A DNA stretch of 6,460 bases from contig DUTZ01000342.1 in the NCBI GenBank assembly GCA_012841845.1, positions 1 to 6,460 of the forward strand, in the 5' to 3' direction. The translations under genes and the position numbers were made by a program. This document shows positions 1 to 5,859 of this stretch, piece after piece. How positions within the stretch are numbered: the stretch's first letter is position 1; each line of letters opens with the position of its first letter. The notes under the pieces are model-generated. The model ran no database searches. It was not told the origin of the DNA and saw nothing but the letters and a program-made list of their open reading frames with translations. This DNA is from Actinomycetales bacterium (GTDB lineage Bacteria; Actinomycetota; Actinomycetes; Mycobacteriales; Mycobacteriaceae).

Positions 1-129
1 GACACCCCCGCGGACCTGGCCGGGCTGTCGCCGGCGCGCGTGGGGGACGCCACGGCCGCCGTCCTCGTGGCCCTCGCGGGCACGCTCCCCCCTCACGCCG
101 CGGACGTTTCGGTCACAATGGTCCCGTGA
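1..129 (+). CDS. fbiD: FbiD/CofC-type guanylyltransferase (coenzyme F420 synthesis), 3' end only
   Basis: Frame 1 is open from the window edge to a TGA at 127-129, giving 42 residues that begin [18 protein letters not shown]. The DTPADL motif followed by a short helical tail matches, from memory, the C-terminus of mycobacterial FbiD (Rv2983), which reads DVDTPADLAAARRLG. FbiD/CofC enzymes transfer GMP from GTP to phosphoenolpyruvate or 2-phospholactate, an early step in coenzyme F420 synthesis in the cytoplasm. Position supports the call: in M. tuberculosis fbiD lies directly upstream of ppk1 in the same direction. The stop overlaps the ppk1 start in a GTGA, so the two are probably co-translated. 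The catalytic part lies outside the window, so the identification rests on a short tail plus synteny. Frames 2 and 3 are also open here, but only frame 1 ends at the ppk1 start. Confidence 0.72.
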   Translation, partial: DTPADLAGLSPARVGDATAAVLVALAGTLPPHAADVSVTMVP

Positions 130-2222
130 CCGCAGACGACCAGCCCGCCGAGCAGCTCCCCCGCCCCCGCGACCGCTACCTCAACCGCGAGCTCAGTTGG
201 CTCGACTTCAACGCCCGGGTCCTGGCCCTGGCCGACGAGAAGGACCTTCCGCTGCTGGAGCGGGCCAAGTTCCTGGCGATCTTCGCGTCGAATCTCGACG
301 AGTTCTACATGGTGCGCGTGGCCGGCCTCAAACGCCGCGACAAGACCGGCCTGTCGGTCCGCTCCGCCGACGGTCAGACCCCGGCCGAGCAGCTCGTGCG
401 GATCAGCCACCGCACGCGCGAGCTAGTCGAGGAGCAGGCCCGGCTGTTCCACTCCGAGATCCGCCCCGCCCTCGAGGAGCACGGCATCCGGATCCTCGGC
501 TGGGGCGAGCTCTCCGCGGACGAGCGCCTGTCCATGTCGGAGATGTTCCGGCACTCGATCTTCCCCGTGCTCACGCCGCTGGCGGTCGATCCGGCCCACC
601 CGTTCCCCTACATCTCGGGGCTGAGCCTCAACCTGGCGGTGATCATCCGCGACGTGGACTCGGGCCTCGAGCACTTCGCCCGCGTCAAGATCCCCCACAA
701 CGTGCCGCGCTTCGTCCGCGTGGACCGCGGCGACGGCGACGAGTGCGCGTTCGTGCCGGCGGAGGAGATCATCGCCGCCCACCTGGGCGAGCTCTTCCAG
801 GGCATGGAGATCGTCGAACACCACGTGTTCCGCGTGACCCGCAACGCGGACATGGAGGTCGAGGAGGACCGCGACGAGGACCTGCTCCAGGCGCTCGAGC
901 GGGAGCTCGCCCGCCGACGGTTCGGCTCCGCGGTCCGCCTCGAGATCGCCGAGGACATGACGCCGCGGATGCTGCGGATCCTCCAGCACGAGCTGGACGT
1001 GGAGCCGGCCGACGTCGTCAAGGTCTCCGGCCTCATCGACCTCACGTGCCTGTGGCAGATCCACGGCATCGACCTGCCCGACCTCAAGGACCCGGCGATG
1101 GTGCCGGCCACCCCGCCGGCGTTCGGCGAGCGGGAGACGGTCCGCAACATCTTCTCCTCCCTCAAGGAGGGCGACGTCCTGGTCGAGCACCCCTACGACT
1201 CGTTCGCCACGACCGTCCAGCGCTTCATCGAGCAGGCGGCGGCGGACGACAACGTGCTGGCGATCAAGCAGACGCTGTACCGCACCTCCGGCGACTCCCC
1301 GATCGTCAACGCGCTCGTCGACGCCGCCGCCGCAGGCAAGCAGGTGGTGGCACTGGTCGAGATCAAGGCCCGCTTCGACGAGCAGAACAACATCCGCTGG
1401 GCGCGCGAGCTCGAGCAGGCCGGAGTGCACGTCGTCTACGGGCTCCTCGGCCTCAAGACCCACTGCAAGACGTGCCTCGTGGTCCGCAAGGAGGGCGACC
1501 GGCTCCAGCGGTACGCCCACATCGGCACGGGCAACTACAACCCCAAGACGGCCCGGCTCTACGAGGACGTGGGGCTGTTCACGGCCGACGAGGACGTGGT
1601 CTCAGACCTCACGGACCTGTTCAACCACCTCACCGGCTTCTCCAACGTCTCCAAGTACCGGCGGCTGCTCGTGGCGCCGGACGGGATCCGCTCGGGGATC
1701 ATCGAGCGGATCGACCGGGAGATCGGCGCGGCCGCCGAGGGCCGCGAGGCGGGGATCCGCCTCAAGGCCAACGCGCTCGTCGACGAGCAGGTGATCGACG
1801 CCCTCTACCGCGCCTCCCAGGCCGGGGTTCCGGTGGAGATCGTCGTGCGCGGCATCTGCGCGCTCCGCGCGGGCGTCCCGGGACTCAGCGAGAACATCCA
1901 CGTGCGCTCGATCCTCGGCCGCTTCCTCGAGCACTCCCGGATCCTGCACTTCCGGGCCGCGGACGAGGTGCTCATCGGCAGCGCCGACATGATGCACCGC
2001 AACCTCGACCGCCGCGTGGAGGTCATGACCACGGTCACCGACCCGCGCCTCAAGGGGCAGGTCCACCGGATCTTCGACTCCGCCCTCGACCCGCGGACCC
2101 GCAGCTTCCACCTCCAGCCGGACGCCTCGTGGACGCGGATGCCGGCGCCGGAGGACTGGGCGGGGTCGGTGGACCACCAGGAGCGCATGGCCGCCGAGCA
2201 CGCGGGGTTCCGGCACCGATGA
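126..2222 (+). CDS. ppk1: Polyphosphate kinase 1 (698 aa)
   Basis: PPK1 reversibly polymerises the ATP gamma-phosphate into inorganic polyphosphate through a phosphohistidine intermediate. Domains in order: N-terminal domain about 17-122 (RYLNRELSW at 17-25, ASNLDEF at 54-60), head domain about 130-315, and two phospholipase-D-like C-terminal domains about 340-510 and 515-685. Key residues align with the E. coli enzyme at a constant offset of 11: N56 (Asn45, nucleotide binding), R386 and R416 (Arg375 and Arg405, phosphate/Mg site), H446 in LKTHCKT (His435, the phosphorylated histidine) and H603 in LEHSRI (His592). The enzyme should therefore be active. Length is typical, slightly shorter than the roughly 740-residue mycobacterial protein. 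The GTG start at 126 is the first in-frame start before RYLNRELSW. It has no Shine-Dalgarno and overlaps the upstream stop by 4 bases, which fits translational coupling. Its stop overlaps mutT1 in an ATGA. Confidence 0.97.
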   Translation: MTADDQPAEQLPRPRDRYLNRELSWLDFNARVLALADEKDLPLLERAKFLAIFASNLDEFYMVRVAGLKRRDKTGLSVRSADGQTPAEQLVRISHRTRELVEEQARLFHSEIRPALEEHGIRILGWGELSADERLSMSEMFRHSIFPVLTPLAVDPAHPFPYISGLSLNLAVIIRDVDSGLEHFARVKIPHNVPRFVRVDRGDGDECAFVPAEEIIAAHLGELFQGMEIVEHHVFRVTRNADMEVEEDRDEDLLQALERELARRRFGSAVRLEIAEDMTPRMLRILQHELDVEPADVVKVSGLIDLTCLWQIHGIDLPDLKDPAMVPATPPAFGERETVRNIFSSLKEGDVLVEHPYDSFATTVQRFIEQAAADDNVLAIKQTLYRTSGDSPIVNALVDAAAAGKQVVALVEIKARFDEQNNIRWARELEQAGVHVVYGLLGLKTHCKTCLVVRKEGDRLQRYAHIGTGNYNPKTARLYEDVGLFTADEDVVSDLTDLFNHLTGFSNVSKYRRLLVAPDGIRSGIIERIDREIGAAAEGREAGIRLKANALVDEQVIDALYRASQAGVPVEIVVRGICALRAGVPGLSENIHVRSILGRFLEHSRILHFRAADEVLIGSADMMHRNLDRRVEVMTTVTDPRLKGQVHRIFDSALDPRTRSFHLQPDASWTRMPAPEDWAGSVDHQERMAAEHAGFRHR

Positions 2223-3142
2223 GCCCGTCCGGGAAGAACAAGAAGGGCACCCGCGTGCGGATCGTGCCCGCGGCCGGGGCCGTCCTGTACCGGATGGACG
2301 GGCACTCCCCCCGGTGCGCGGTGGTCCACCGTCCCCGCTACGACGACTGGTCGCTGCCCAAGGGCAAGGTCGACGCCGGGGAGTCGCTCCCCGTGACCGC
2401 GGTCCGCGAGATCGAGGAGGAGACCGGCTTCGCCTCGACCCTGGAGTTCCGGATCGGCACCACCGGGTACCCGCTCAAGGAGCACTCCCGCAAGGAGGTC
2501 ACCTACTGGTCGGCACTCGCGCACGCCGGGAGCTTCGCCCCCAACGCCGAGGTCGACGAGATCCGCTGGCTCCCCGTGGACGAGGCCTCGGCCCTGGTCT
2601 CCTACCCGCTGGACCGCAAGATCCTCGCCCGCTTCGCGGCGGCACCGCGCGCGGACGGACTGCTGCTGCTCGTGCGCCACGCCCGCGCCGGGAACCGGTC
2701 GGAGTGGAGCGGCGACGACTCGCTACGGCCACTGGACAAGACCGGCCGCACGCAGGCCGAGATGCTGGCCCCCATGCTCCGCGCCTTCGGCGCGCGGCGG
2801 CTGTACAGTGCGCCGCGCGTGCGGTGCGAGCAGACCCTCGCCCCGCTCGCCGACGAGTTGGGGGCCACGGTCCGCTCCGAGCCCGCCCTGACCGACGAGG
2901 CGTACCTCGACGACCCGGCGGCCGCCCGCGAGCGGCTCCTCGCCCTGGTGTCGGGCAAGGGAGTCGCGGCGGTGTGTTCGCAGGGCACGGCGATCCCGGG
3001 CCTCGTCGACGACCTCGCGGCCGCCGCCGGCATCGAGGTCGAGGACCCCTCGACCAAGAAGGCCGGCACCTGGGCGCTCGGGTTCGACGGGGAGACGCTG
3101 GCGTACGCCGACTACTACGTGAGCCCGCTGCCGGTGCTCTGA
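2219..3142 (+). CDS. mutT1: MutT1: Nudix hydrolase fused to histidine-phosphatase-like domain (307 aa)
   Basis: Mycobacterial MutT1 hydrolyses 8-oxo-dGTP/8-oxo-GTP and diadenosine polyphosphates, which limits mutation from oxidised nucleotides. Here an N-terminal Nudix domain (about 12-140) carries a complete Nudix box at 49-71: G49, E55, R63-E64, E67-E68, G70-F71. It is preceded by [15 protein letters not shown] histidine-phosphatase-like domain (about 146-300) starts at LLVRHA (R153, H154) and has [12 protein letters not shown] and an arginine patch near R200-R202. The position usually held by the second catalytic histidine reads C-S-Q-G (253-256). As I recall, M. tuberculosis MutT1 has CTQG there, so this is a family trait and not damage. 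The ATG at 2219 lies in an ATGA overlap with ppk1 and precedes the conserved VPAAGAVLY. The same frame is open far upstream through ppk1, but that stretch is unrelated Arg/Pro-rich shadow. Pairing with ppk1 places two phosphate and nucleotide enzymes in one transcript. Length is near the 317 residues I recall for Rv2985. Confidence 0.94.
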   Translation: MSPSGKNKKGTRVRIVPAAGAVLYRMDGHSPRCAVVHRPRYDDWSLPKGKVDAGESLPVTAVREIEEETGFASTLEFRIGTTGYPLKEHSRKEVTYWSALAHAGSFAPNAEVDEIRWLPVDEASALVSYPLDRKILARFAAAPRADGLLLLVRHARAGNRSEWSGDDSLRPLDKTGRTQAEMLAPMLRAFGARRLYSAPRVRCEQTLAPLADELGATVRSEPALTDEAYLDDPAAARERLLALVSGKGVAAVCSQGTAIPGLVDDLAAAAGIEVEDPSTKKAGTWALGFDGETLAYADYYVSPLPVL

Positions 3143-3158
3143 CCCCGCGGGTCAGGAG
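3140..3158. terminator. Possible bidirectional hairpin between mutT1 and hup
   Basis: Arms TGACCC (3140-3145) and GGGTCA (3149-3154) form a perfect 6-bp inverted repeat around a 3-base loop CGC. C3139-G3155 adds a pair; alternatively CTC 3137-3139 pairs with GAG 3156-3158 if one base bulges. The left arm begins with the TGA of mutT1 and the right arm ends with the TCA that is the hup stop on the other strand, so one hairpin closes both convergent genes. There is no T-run on either side, which is common for actinobacterial terminators but means the hairpin alone is weak evidence. Confidence 0.4.
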
Positions 3159-3532
3159 ACGACGGCGCTCTCGCGCCCTACCCCGTTGCGGGACGAGCCG
3201 AACGCCTGGTGCGAGCTCGTCCGCTTGGCCGCGAGCCGGCCCTCCGGGAGCTTCTCGGTGCCCTGCACGACCGCCTTGAAGTACTGGCCCGGACGGAACG
3301 CGGGCGAGTAGGTGGGGGGCACCGGGATCGACTCCCCGGTGTGGGGGTTCCGCGCGACCCGGGCCGCCCGGGCCCGCTTCTCGAAGATGCCGAAGCCCAT
3401 GATGGTGATCGACTCGCCGGACTCGACGGCGCGGACGATGATGTCGAGGGTGTTCTCCAGCGCCTCGGTGGCCAGCTGGTGATCACCGCCCAGGCGGTCT
3501 GCCAGCTCGGCGATGAGATCTGCCTTGTTCAC
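3152..3532 (-). CDS. hup: HU family nucleoid DNA-binding protein with short C-terminal tail (126 aa)
   Basis: HU proteins dimerise and bend DNA, shaping the nucleoid. Residues 1-91 are a full HU core. They start MNKADLIAEL, followed by the dimerising helices. Next comes the signature region GFGIFEKRARAARVARNP at 46-63, in which P63 is the DNA-intercalating proline at the arm tip. The core ends PAFRPGQYFKAVVQG at 77-91. Identity to M. tuberculosis HupB is high through this core. In HupB (about 214 aa, from memory) a roughly 100-residue Lys/Ala/Pro-rich tail follows. Here only 35 residues follow (92-126), with scattered Lys/Arg (K94, R99, K103, R104, R115, R120), no PAKKA-type repeats and a VVS end. 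mutT1 ends 9 bases beyond the stop, so there is no room for a lost tail, and no lysine-rich frame is visible nearby. The start is GTG at 3532, fixed by the conserved MNKA and by an AAGGGGG ribosome-binding site 8 bases upstream. Confidence 0.95.
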   Translation of the reverse strand: MNKADLIAELADRLGGDHQLATEALENTLDIIVRAVESGESITIMGFGIFEKRARAARVARNPHTGESIPVPPTYSPAFRPGQYFKAVVQGTEKLPEGRLAAKRTSSHQAFGSSRNGVGRESAVVS

Positions 3533-3540
3533 GTGGGTAT

Positions 3541-3549
3541 TCCCCCTTC
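3541..3549 (-). promoter_or_regulatory. Ribosome binding site of hup
   Basis: The minus strand reads GAAGGGGGA here, a strong purine-rich Shine-Dalgarno, followed by 8 bases and the GTG start at 3532. It is the strongest ribosome-binding site in the window, which fits an abundant protein, and it fixes the GTG as the start. Confidence 0.75.
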
Positions 3550-3563
3550 GGATGAGTACACGG

Positions 3564-3593
3564 GTCCGACCGACGCGGACTGGGGAGCGTCGG
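3564..3593 (-). promoter_or_regulatory. Two competing hairpins in the predicted hup leader
   Basis: On the hup transcript, hairpin A pairs CCGACGC (3593-3587) with GCGTCGG (3576-3570), a perfect 7-bp stem with a 10-base loop. Hairpin B pairs GTCCG (3580-3576) with CGGAC (3568-3564), a 5-bp stem with a 7-base loop. B uses part of the 3' arm of A, so the two cannot form together. They lie about 30-60 bases upstream of the GTG. In a GC-rich leader such pairing can arise by chance, so any regulatory role is inference. Confidence 0.3.
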
Positions 3594-3639
3594 CTGGATC
3601 CGGGAGCGCGGGATTCTCTCAGGGCTGCGCTCGCCGATA

Positions 3640-3680
3640 AGCATACTCACACGGGGATGCCGTTTCGTTACGAACCGTTC
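3640..3680 (-). promoter_or_regulatory. Putative hup promoter with overlapping inverted repeat
   Basis: On the minus strand TATGCT (3645-3640) fits the actinobacterial -10 pattern TAnnnT. The -35 about 17 bases upstream (near 3663-3668) is not a good TTGACA. That would start transcription near 3633 and give a leader of about 100 bases. Over the -35 area lies an inverted repeat: TTCGT (3664-3668), one base, ACGAA (3670-3674), extendable to 8-bp arms with one mismatch (3661-3668 and 3670-3677). A second small palindrome, GAAC-c-GTTC (3672-3680), overlaps it. This is a plausible protein-binding site, but no regulator is identified. Confidence 0.4.
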
Positions 3681-3693
3681 AGGTTTCGCGGGA

Positions 3694-3708
3694 CCGCCCC
3701 CCCGGCGG
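3694..3708 (-). terminator. Weak hairpin just after leuD
   Basis: CCGCC (3694-3698) and GGCGG (3704-3708) form a perfect 5-bp GC stem with a 5-base loop, beginning 3 bases beyond the leuD stop on the minus strand. No U-tract follows, and the stem is short. It could slow or end leuCD transcripts, but read-through into hup remains possible. Confidence 0.25.
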
Positions 3709-3711
3709 CTC

Positions 3712-4308
3712 TCAGAGAGCGGTGGTGACGGGCTTGAACGCGGGTCGGCGCTCCTCGTAGTCGGCGATCGCGTCGGCGTCGCGGAGGGTGAGCCCGATGT
3801 CGTCGAGCCCCTCCATGAGCCGCCAGCGCGTGTAGTCGTCGATGTCGAAGGGCACGGTGACGTCGCCGGCGGTGACGGTCCGCGAGGCCAGGTCGACGGT
3901 GATCTCCAGGCCCGGGGTCTCCTCCATGGCCTTCCACAGCAGGTCCACGTTCTCCTGCTCGACCCGCGCGGCGACGAGCCCGGCCTTGCCGGAGTTGCCA
4001 CGGAAGATGTCGGCGAAGCGGGACGAGATGACCACGCGGAAGCCGAAGTCCATGAGCGCCCACACGGCGTGCTCGCGGGAGGAGCCGGTCCCGAAGTCGG
4101 GTCCGGCCACGAGGACCGAGGCCCGGTCGTACGGCTCGCGGTTGAGGACGAAGTCGGGCTCGTTGGCCCGCCACGAGGCGAAGAGCCCGTCCTCGAAGCC
4201 CGTGCGGGTGACGCGCTTGAGGTACTCGGCGGGGATGATCTGGTCGGTGTCCACGTTGGACCGACGCAGCGGCGCGCCGATCCCGGTGTGCGTGGTGACG
4301 GCCTCCAT
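3712..4308 (-). CDS. leuD: 3-isopropylmalate dehydratase small subunit (198 aa)
   Basis: LeuD pairs with LeuC to form cytoplasmic isopropylmalate isomerase, which converts 2-isopropylmalate to 3-isopropylmalate in leucine synthesis. The small subunit supplies the mobile swivel domain that shapes substrate recognition. Hallmarks visible: [19 protein letters not shown] at 14-32, and [17 protein letters not shown] at 69-85, the substrate-phosphate loop with S76-S77-R78-E79-H80. [17 protein letters not shown] follows at 95-111, and the end is TTAL. Length is normal for bacterial LeuD, and the protein resembles M. tuberculosis LeuD almost from end to end. The ATG at 4308 begins [18 protein letters not shown], like MEAFHTHSGIG in the M. 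tuberculosis protein. It is preceded by GAAGGGAG (4326-4319) with a 10-base spacer. It lies 5 bases after the leuC stop in the same direction, so leuCD is one operon whose subunits are made in step. Confidence 0.97.
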   Translation of the reverse strand: MEAVTTHTGIGAPLRRSNVDTDQIIPAEYLKRVTRTGFEDGLFASWRANEPDFVLNREPYDRASVLVAGPDFGTGSSREHAVWALMDFGFRVVISSRFADIFRGNSGKAGLVAARVEQENVDLLWKAMEETPGLEITVDLASRTVTAGDVTVPFDIDDYTRWRLMEGLDDIGLTLRDADAIADYEERRPAFKPVTTAL

Positions 4309-4313
4309 GGCGA

Positions 4314-5780
4314 TCAGGCTCCCTTCACGGGCTCGAGGTCGGCCGGGGCGGCGAGGCGCCCGACGACGGCGGTGGCGGCGGCGACCGCCGGGCTGACGAG
4401 GTGGGTGCGGCCGCCCTTGCCCTGGCGCCCCTCGAAGTTGCGGTTGGACGTCGAGGCGCAGCGCTGCCCGGGCGAGAGCGTGTCCGGGTTCATGCCCAGG
4501 CACATCGAGCAGCCGGGCTGGCGCCACTCGGCGCCGGCCGCGGTGAGGACCGCGTCCAGCCCCTCCTCCTCGGCCTGCAGGCGGACCCGCATCGAGCCGG
4601 GCACGACGAGCATGCGCACGCCGTCGGCGACCGAGCGCCCCTCGAGGACCTCGGCGACCGCGCGCAGGTCCTCGATGCGGCCGTTGGTGCAGGAGCCGAC
4701 GAACACCACGTCGACGCCCACCTCACGCAGCGGGGTGCCGGCCTCGAGGTCCATGTACTCCAGCGCGTTCTCGGCGGCGATCCGGGCGCTGTCGTCGCCG
4801 AACGACTCGGGGTGTGGGACGGCCGAGCCGAGGGGCGCGCCCTGGCCGGGGTTGGTGCCCCACGTGACGAACGGGGTCAGGGCCGAGCCGTCGATGACCA
4901 CCTCGGTGTCGAAGACGGCGTCGTCGTCGGTCCGCAGGCTGTCCCAATACTCCACCGCCGCGTCCCAGTCGGCGCCCTGCGGCGCGTGCGGGCGCCCCTT
5001 GAGGTAGGCGTAGGTGGTGGCGTCGGGGGCCACCATGCCGGCGCGGGCGCCGGCCTCGATGCTCATGTTGCACATCGTCATCCGGGCCTCCATCGAGAGC
5101 TTCTCGACGGCCTCGCCGCGGTACTCGATGATGTGCCCCTGGCCGCCGCCGGTGCCGATCTGGGCGATGACGGCGAGGATGAGGTCCTTGGAGGTCACGC
5201 CCGGCTGCAGCTCGCCGGTCACCGTGACGGCCATGGTCTTGAACGGGCGCAGCGAGAGCGTCTGGGTGGCCATGACGTGCTCGACCTCGGAGGTGCCGAT
5301 GCCCATGGCGATCGAGCCGAAGGCCCCGTGCGTCGAGGTGTGCGAGTCGCCGCAGACCACGGTCATGCCGGGCTGGGTGAGCCCGAGCTGCGGTCCCACG
5401 ACGTGGACGATGCCCTGGTCGACGTCGCCCATCGGGTGCAGGCGGACGCCGAACTCCTCGCAGTTGCGGCGCAGGGTGCTGATCTGCGTCCGCGAGACGG
5501 GGTCGCGGATGAGGTCGATCGCGCCGCCGGCGATGTCGGTGGGGACGTTGTGGTCCTCGGTGGCGATCGTGAGGTCGGGCCGGCGCAGGCCGCGCCCCGC
5601 GAGCCGCAGACCGTCGAAGGCCTGGGGGCTGGTCACCTCGTGGATCAGGTGCAGGTCGATGTAGACGAGGTCGGGTTCGCGCGCGTCCCCCTCGCCCTTG
5701 CCGCGGACCACCACGTGGTCGTCCCAGACCTTCTCCGCCAGGGTCCGGGGCCGCACGCCGCCGGACGGGTTCTCACTCAT
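4314..5780 (-). CDS. leuC: 3-isopropylmalate dehydratase large subunit (488 aa)
   Basis: LeuC is the catalytic, [4Fe-4S]-carrying subunit of isopropylmalate isomerase, a member of the aconitase superfamily. The three cluster cysteines are C364 ([13 protein letters not shown]), C424 and C427 (GCSMCLGMN), with the family's 60 and 3 residue spacing. Other conserved stretches are [11 protein letters not shown] near the N-terminus, [20 protein letters not shown] starting at C143, and NRNFEGRQG with [13 protein letters not shown] at the C-terminus. Length is somewhat over the 466 residues of E. coli LeuC, as is usual for actinobacteria. I chose ATG 5780 (MSENPSGG) because GGAGG lies 4 bases upstream. 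An in-frame ATG at 5798 would add six residues (MWTGGE) but has no well-spaced ribosome-binding site. The gene is divergent from an IclR-family regulator and followed at once by leuD. Regulation by leucine status through that neighbour is likely. Confidence 0.97.
   Translation of the reverse strand: MSENPSGGVRPRTLAEKVWDDHVVVRGKGEGDAREPDLVYIDLHLIHEVTSPQAFDGLRLAGRGLRRPDLTIATEDHNVPTDIAGGAIDLIRDPVSRTQISTLRRNCEEFGVRLHPMGDVDQGIVHVVGPQLGLTQPGMTVVCGDSHTSTHGAFGSIAMGIGTSEVEHVMATQTLSLRPFKTMAVTVTGELQPGVTSKDLILAVIAQIGTGGGQGHIIEYRGEAVEKLSMEARMTMCNMSIEAGARAGMVAPDATTYAYLKGRPHAPQGADWDAAVEYWDSLRTDDDAVFDTEVVIDGSALTPFVTWGTNPGQGAPLGSAVPHPESFGDDSARIAAENALEYMDLEAGTPLREVGVDVVFVGSCTNGRIEDLRAVAEVLEGRSVADGVRMLVVPGSMRVRLQAEEEGLDAVLTAAGAEWRQPGCSMCLGMNPDTLSPGQRCASTSNRNFEGRQGKGGRTHLVSPAVAAATAVVGRLAAPADLEPVKGA
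4319..4326 (-). promoter_or_regulatory. Ribosome binding site of leuD
   Basis: GAAGGGAG on the minus strand lies within the last codons of leuC, 10 bases before the ATG at 4308. It decides this start over in-frame upstream codons that run inside leuC. Confidence 0.65.
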
Positions 5781-5784
5781 CTCG

Positions 5785-5789
5785 CCTCC
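5785..5789 (-). promoter_or_regulatory. Ribosome binding site of leuC
   Basis: The minus strand reads GGAGG followed by CGAG and ATG. The core motif is perfect but the 4-base spacer is short. It favours the start at 5780 over the ATG at 5798, which lies upstream of this motif. Confidence 0.6.
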
Positions 5790-5801
5790 GGTCCACATCC
5801 C

Positions 5802-5828
5802 TCACCGGAATCTCTGGATTCTCAGCAT
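5802..5828 (-). CDS. Possible 8-codon upstream reading frame in the leuC leader
   Basis: On the minus strand an ATG at 5828-5826 is followed by seven codons and a TGA at 5804-5802, encoding MLRIQRFR. The ATG lies 5 bases after a TAnnnT hexamer (TAGCGT, 5839-5834), so a transcript could begin at or next to this ATG and be read without a leader. The stop lies 21 bases before the leuC ATG. It holds one leucine codon (CTG), fewer than a classic leucine attenuation peptide. Reading frames this short are common by chance, and nothing shows that it is translated. Confidence 0.2.
   Translation of the reverse strand: MLRIQRFR
5808..5821. repeat. Inverted repeat in the leuC leader
   Basis: GAATC (5808-5812) and GATTC (5817-5821) form a perfect 5-bp inverted repeat with a 4-base centre. 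In the leuC transcript it would be a weak stem. As DNA it could be an additional protein site downstream of the leuC transcription start. Arms this short may be chance. Confidence 0.25.
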
Positions 5829-5837
5829 GTAGGACGC

Positions 5838-5843
5838 TACAGT
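5838..5843 (+). promoter_or_regulatory. Putative -10 of the IclR-family gene, placed for a leaderless transcript
   Basis: TACAGT fits the actinobacterial -10 consensus TAnnnT and ends 6 bases before the GTG at 5850. Transcription would then start at the G of the start codon. No Shine-Dalgarno lies at a usable distance (the nearest, AGGA at 5831-5834, ends 15 bases upstream). The -35 region near 5815-5820 (TGGATT) is weak. Confidence 0.5.
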
Positions 5844-5859
5844 CGAACTGTGAGACAGT
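5839..5859. promoter_or_regulatory. Three-half-site operator candidate in the leuC/IclR divergent promoter
   Basis: ACAGT (5839-5843), ACTGT (5847-5851) and ACAGT (5855-5859) are separated by 3-base spacers, so half-sites recur every 8 bases with alternating orientation. Each neighbouring pair is a perfect 13-bp palindrome, and the middle half-site is shared. The array covers the -10, start point and first codons of the IclR-family gene, and lies between the proposed -35 and -10 of leuC. A repressor bound here would block both. The likely ligand is the neighbouring IclR-type protein; that assignment is inference. Confidence 0.5.

Noticed and set aside
197..2218. A + strand frame open upstream of mutT1 through almost all of ppk1, which would make mutT1 the end of a 981-residue protein.
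   Set aside because: The upstream part is an Arg/Pro/Gly-rich shadow of ppk1 with no family features. ppk1 in the other frame carries all catalytic residues, and MutT1 starts cleanly at the ATGA overlap.
423..2680. Several long antisense frames opposite ppk1 and mutT1 (for example 423-1520, 1602-2216, 1805-2680).
   Set aside because: High GC at third codon positions leaves antisense frames open. These have low-complexity composition, no recognisable motifs and no ribosome-binding sites, and they lie opposite strongly conserved genes.
4309..4527. Earlier in-frame start for leuD up to 4527.
   Set aside because: The extension runs inside leuC and is Arg/Pro/Gly-rich. The conserved [11 protein letters not shown] start at 4308 has its own ribosome-binding site.
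3842..5664. Plus-strand frames opposite leuD and leuC (3842-4396, 4069-5007, 5014-5664).
   Set aside because: They are shadows of the conserved leucine genes, with no independent protein features.
5781..5798. Alternative leuC start at ATG 5798, adding MWTGGE.
   Set aside because: The GGAGG motif lies downstream of that ATG and serves 5780. Upstream of 5798 only a GAGGG one base away is present.
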